Of a stretch of 64,000 nt of DNA, positions 60,472-64,000 are shown one piece after another. The stretch spans positions 434,001 through 498,000 of the forward strand of contig NC_011690.1 in NCBI RefSeq assembly GCF_000150955.2. The letters are read 5' to 3'. A program made the position numbers and the translations under genes. This DNA comes from Phaeodactylum tricornutum CCAP 1055/1. Taxonomy: Eukaryota; Bacillariophyta; Bacillariophyceae; Surirellales; Neidiaceae. A model generated the notes under the pieces. It ran no database searches and was not told the origin of the DNA. It was given only the letters and a program-made list of their open reading frames with translations. The stretch's first letter is position 1; each line of letters opens with the position of its first letter.

Positions 60472-62900
60472 TCAAGAAGCTCTCGAAATGACGCTGTTGA
60501 ACGCAGCCTGGCTTAGCTTCACTTTACCCGAGTCCTGCATGCGTTTCTTGCCCTTCTTTTGCTTTTCCAAAAGTTTCATTTTTCGTGTTTGATCTCCACC
60601 TCCCACTGTTTTACCGCTTTTCGTCAACACGTCCTTCCGAACTTTGTGCCAAAAGGAAACAAACCAGTGTGTGACAGTGAGTCGCTAGTCTAAAAAGAGA
60701 GTACCAATTCACCAAGCCCGACTTACATGCTTTGATCCGTTCAGATGCAATTATTTTCCCATCGGCCTTGGCTTGAATAGCGGTTACAAATTGCTGTCGA
60801 GGCAATACCCCTTGGAGTTTTTGCGCAACCTTCCGAGCTTCGCCTTGCGCGTTATCCCGGTGACAAACAAAGGCCAGGGGTTCGACAACTTCGCCGTTCA
60901 ACATAATATCAACTTTGCTTAGAGCGCCTTCGGCCAGGGGTGGATCCGCTTCCGACGTATCCAAGCTACCATATCCAGCCGTTATATTCTTGAGCTGATC
61001 GTGAAAGTCAATCGCCACCTACCACATTAAAAATATTGAACAATGAGCTTACGAAAAAACTGGACTTCAAGTACGAAAAGGACGCGAATGTTACCTCTGC
61101 CCACGGTACTCTTGCGGTAAAAAGCCACTTTTCTTCGTCAATCGGCTTGGTTCGAAGTTCCGTGCCTCGTTTCCTTTGCACTAAATCCATTACTGTCGCC
61201 AAAAACAAATGAGTTCGCTTTACAATAAAACAGTGACCTCATCACTGACAACACCTACCTCCCCCAGCATCTTCCACTCTTGCAATGATGCGTACATCCA
61301 CTATTGGCTCCATAATTTTGACCTTTACTCCTGGCTCTGGCCAATTTCGCAAATCTTCCACAACTTCTGTATAGCTCTCTTCTAGGTTGCTTCTTTTGTT
61401 TGCAAGGTACGTTATTGTGTACGGCACTTTAGGCGGTGTAACTATTGCCTCTATCCCGAATTCGTCCTGCAATCGTTGCTGAAATACTTCGACATGCAGC
61501 AAGCCTTGAAAGCCAACCCGCAGGCCAGGTCCGAGAAAAGGTCCACCGCCTTCGCCTCCTCCAACTGATGATGTCTTTTGAACTTCCAATCCGGTATCGT
61601 TTAAAGCCAAGCGATTAACGGCATTGCAAAGATCATCGAAACCCGACACGTCTTGTGGGTGCACAGAAGCGTACAAAACGGATCTTGTCTCAGTCTCTTT
61701 GGGAATAGATGGTAGCAAAAGCTGCTTGTTGCAATCCTTGTTCAGAATCAACATTGTACCTGGCATGGCTTGTCGGGGATCTCGTAGGCCAAATCGACAG
61801 TATCCCATCTGTCCGCGTTGTAGAGTGCCTGTCCGACAGGCCTTGGGAAGTAACAAACCAATTTCTTGTACTGAATAGGATAATGCTTGGGCCATGTTAT
61901 CACCCACAATAGAAATGCGATCGCTTTCTTTCATTTCACCGGAAACTATCTGCACCAAACAGTTGACTCCACGAGAGTCGTACCATGAATCCACTACTTG
62001 CGCTCGCAGCGTATCATTGTCGTCATCGATAGGGGTGGGCGACGGCACTTTAGCACAGACGGCATCTAACACTTGTTGGATCCCAACACGGTTCCGGGCA
62101 CTCGTCGGAATAATGGTATCGGGATCGTCCCAATTTAGCCAATCACATGCCGTTAACGCCACGTGCACCGGTCTTGCATTTTCTAGATCAATCTTAGTCA
62201 ATGCCAAGAGAATTTCTGGCGGATGCGGAAGACTTTGGGCCTTTTCGTAGACACTCCAAGTCTGCGCTTGAATTCCCTGTGTTGCGTCCAACAGTAAGAC
62301 AGCACCTTGAACAAAGCACAAGGATCGTATTACTTCACGACCAAAGTCAACGTGGCCGGGTGTATCGTACATGTTCAGCAACAATGTTCCTCTTGGACCG
62401 ACGGCAGAGTCATGCTGATACAACATAGTCGCCGTCGACGCCTTTACGGTGATTCCTCGCTGTTGTTCGACGGCGAGAGAATCCAGGAGTTCGATCTTTT
62501 CACGATTGGCCGCATCTGGATTGACCGGAGCGTCACCAGCGGCCAAACCTTGGGCAATCTTCCAGGCAAGGGCTTGAGCCTCTGGTCCTTGATTGCCTGT
62601 TAATTCAAGAATTCGCGAACTCAAACTGGACTTTCCGTGATCGACATGAGCAATAAAGCAGAAATTGCGCACATCTTGAAGCGGAATTTCTTTAAGGATC
62701 GCCAAATCTTCAAGGATGGATATAAAACGAGGCGTGGACCTCGAGCTTTTGGCTGTGCTACCGGATGAGGAAAACAATTTTTGCGACCAAATCGGCTGTC
62801 GATTGTTGGGTATTTGACTACTGTTGTGTAGGTTGCGATATCTGTTAAAGCTAATAAAGCCGTTGACTGACCTTTGCCAAAAAGCGGTCCTCACAGCCAT
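60472..62900 (-). CDS. GUF1: LepA/GUF1 (EF4) translation GTPase, probably mitochondrial, four exons
   Basis: A ribosome back-translocase-type GTPase that supports organelle protein synthesis. Exons are 62900-61259, 61192-61095, 61018-60727 and 60641-60472 with introns of 66, 76 and 85 bp, giving 733 aa. The leader (1-58) is Arg/Ser/Asn-rich and acid-free, as for mitochondria. GTPase motifs are AHVDHGKSS (84-92), [22 protein letters not shown] and TKID. The LepA-specific part has [27 protein letters not shown] and EPIVDVRII. After the first splice come [10 protein letters not shown], then [28 protein letters not shown]-like [12 protein letters not shown] and [19 protein letters not shown]. The last exon begins [20 protein letters not shown] and ends in the basic KQKKGKKRM tail, as in bacterial LepA. 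A plastid copy, if any, is elsewhere. Confidence 0.94.
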
Positions 62901-63374
62901 GATGAAGACTCTAAGACAAAGAACACGACCACGGGTTTTGCCATTGTGAACCTCTCATTTTCGTCACCTTATTGTGCTTGCTCGAAGTGGATTTTGAGCT
63001 GCCTACAATTATGAAAGCATACCGATCGATAATATCTGCGACTACTTATTTCATGTCGTAATAGACTGTCTGAAGACTGAAATAGATAGCCAGCGTACTC
63101 TCATTTGCTGGATAGTCTCCCTAATATTGTTGTTTATTTTGTTATTTTGTAATAGTGCAATGAAATATCATTTGTGAAACTTTTCGGTGGTTTTTTTGTG
63201 ACTGCCTCGAAACCGCAGCGCCAATACTTTTCTTCTCTTGTCCATTAAGCTTCCAGGTGGCACAAAAATTAAATTTTCGTGAATTTGTGTGAAAAGAGAC
63301 GAGTTGCCGACTCTGTGGACTCGACGGCCCATGTACTGTGTTAGTCACGTCTCCATACCGGGGTAGTTGCAAAA
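62901..63374. promoter_or_regulatory. Divergent upstream region, LepA / plastid gene
   Basis: A 474-bp region between divergent genes, AT-rich around 63125-63200 (TTGTTGTTTATTTTG). A minus-strand open frame through 63142-63558 has no supporting signal. No clear core promoter element is seen. Confidence 0.4.
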
Positions 63375-64000
63375 ATGTTTCTTTTGACAACTGCATGCTT
63401 CGTATGTGCAACAGCTGCTTTCCAATCGTCCTCGTCTCCCCGTAGGATACGAGGCAGATCTGCAATACTCCAATTTCCTCCTTCGCCATCGGCCCTGTAT
63501 AGTAGCAGTAGCGATGGGACGGAAGATCAGTCGATCGAGGCTCTGCAGTCACTAGCAAAGTTTCACGAAGGTTCTTGGCAAGGTAGGGCCAAATCTTTTG
63601 CCGTAACAGCGGATGTGGCTGCTGGAATTGTTCAACGTAAGGACTCGCCCTCGTATCAGTGTTTCGTGAAGGTTGCGTTGGACGCCACTAACCGCGACTA
63701 TCTGCTACAAGAGACTTTGGAATGGGAGGATAGTGTTTCATCTAGAAGCATATCTTTCAAGAATTCAAACGTTGATGTAGACGCTGTCGATGCGTCATAC
63801 AGTTTGGACAGCACTTTGCCTGATTTTCCGAATGCACTTGCTGGCACCGACAAGCTCAAGCAGTTCCTTATTGAGCATTGTGTGGCAGTTTCAGACGATG
63901 AACGCGCCCGTTGTTTGGTTTTCTATGGAGCCGACCAAAATTTAATTCGAATAGTTGTTTGCGAGGAAACACGGATTCCGACCGAAAACGAAGACGTTGT
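63375..64000 (+). CDS. Plastid-targeted protein of unknown family, 5' part only
   Basis: Runs off the window edge; 208 codons are visible without a stop. The ATG at 63375 starts a signal peptide ending CATAAFQSS (12-20), a plastid AAF site, then an Arg/Ser-rich transit region. The mature part opens SLAKFHEGSWQGRAKSF, a W-centred wording that recalls lipocalin-like plastid proteins (CpcS/DUF3598 types open with similar H/G-x-W strings). The fold is only suggested. Visible strands (CFVKVALDA, YLLQETLEWED, ARCLVFYGADQ, LIRIVVCEETR) fit a beta-barrel. No intron is seen in the visible part. Function is unknown. Confidence 0.65.
   Translation, partial: MFLLTTACFVCATAAFQSSSSPRRIRGRSAILQFPPSPSALYSSSSDGTEDQSIEALQSLAKFHEGSWQGRAKSFAVTADVAAGIVQRKDSPSYQCFVKVALDATNRDYLLQETLEWEDSVSSRSISFKNSNVDVDAVDASYSLDSTLPDFPNALAGTDKLKQFLIEHCVAVSDDERARCLVFYGADQNLIRIVVCEETRIPTENEDV

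Noticed and set aside
1-64000. CRISPR arrays, rRNA genes, bacterial operon signals
   Set aside because: No regularly spaced repeats, rRNA-like sequence or Shine-Dalgarno-linked gene strings were seen; introns and targeting leaders show a eukaryotic nuclear genome.

Overview
The window looks like nuclear DNA of a diatom, very probably Phaeodactylum tricornutum or a close pennate relative. The evidence is compact genes with few, short GT-AG introns (mostly 80-130 bp), signal peptides ending in an 'AF/SAFAP'-type plastid motif (SirB, a membrane protein near 43.4 kb, the partial gene at the right edge), and a gene set typical of a photosynthetic stramenopile. I saw no rRNA, convincing tRNA, CRISPR or recognisable transposon. 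The species call is inference; no database search was possible. Exon coordinates come from splice sites read by eye, checked by reading-frame closure and family motifs. Starts were moved to real ATG codons wherever an open frame began at TTG, CTG or GTG.

Layout. 0-10.5 kb: a three-exon sulfotransferase with a 20-nt microexon, a divergent mitochondrial-carrier-type protein, an EHD-type dynamin-like ATPase, a RING-H2 E3 ligase and a Golgi pH regulator (GPHR/GTG). 11-24.6 kb: a tRNA-dihydrouridine synthase, a tyrosine phenol-lyase/tryptophanase family enzyme, an HMG-box protein, condensin II subunit D3, plastid sirohydrochlorin ferrochelatase and a small unknown gene with a probable frameshift. 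25-34 kb is the least ordinary part. It holds a degenerate Hsp70-like protein with a C-terminal membrane anchor, an unknown protein with an unusually long intron, a CDIN1/C15orf41-type (TPD) nuclease, and a direct repeat of about 460 bp. The repeat copies the nuclease 3' end and flanks a 1.46-kb insert carrying an atypical cysteine-rich secreted ORF.

33.8-47.4 kb: xanthine dehydrogenase (six exons, two introns hidden in frame), a rhamnose-pathway epimerase/reductase (UER1-like), an MFS transporter, a plastid-targeted membrane protein and the rRNA methyltransferase RsmH with two plausible targeting starts. 48.7-64 kb: exosome subunit RRP41, a TMEM42/EamA-like protein, a second TPD nuclease, BUD23, cystathionine gamma-lyase (four exons), an unknown helical protein, L-galactono-1,4-lactone dehydrogenase, mitochondrial LepA/GUF1 (four exons) and the 5' part of a plastid-targeted gene cut by the window edge.

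Genes often converge with very short spacers (about 80-210 bp) and diverge from shared upstream regions of about 0.5-0.75 kb. A short ACTGTNA-type motif recurs in those upstream regions. Functional themes are nucleic-acid maintenance (condensin II, DUS, RRP41, BUD23, RsmH, LepA, TPD nucleases), sulfur and tetrapyrrole metabolism (cystathionine lyase, sulfotransferase, SirB), purine and ascorbate redox enzymes, and membrane traffic. There is no operon logic. The window's novelty lies in the duplicated/inserted 31-33.6 kb block, in several one-base frame breaks that deserve checking against reads, and in hidden or micro exons.
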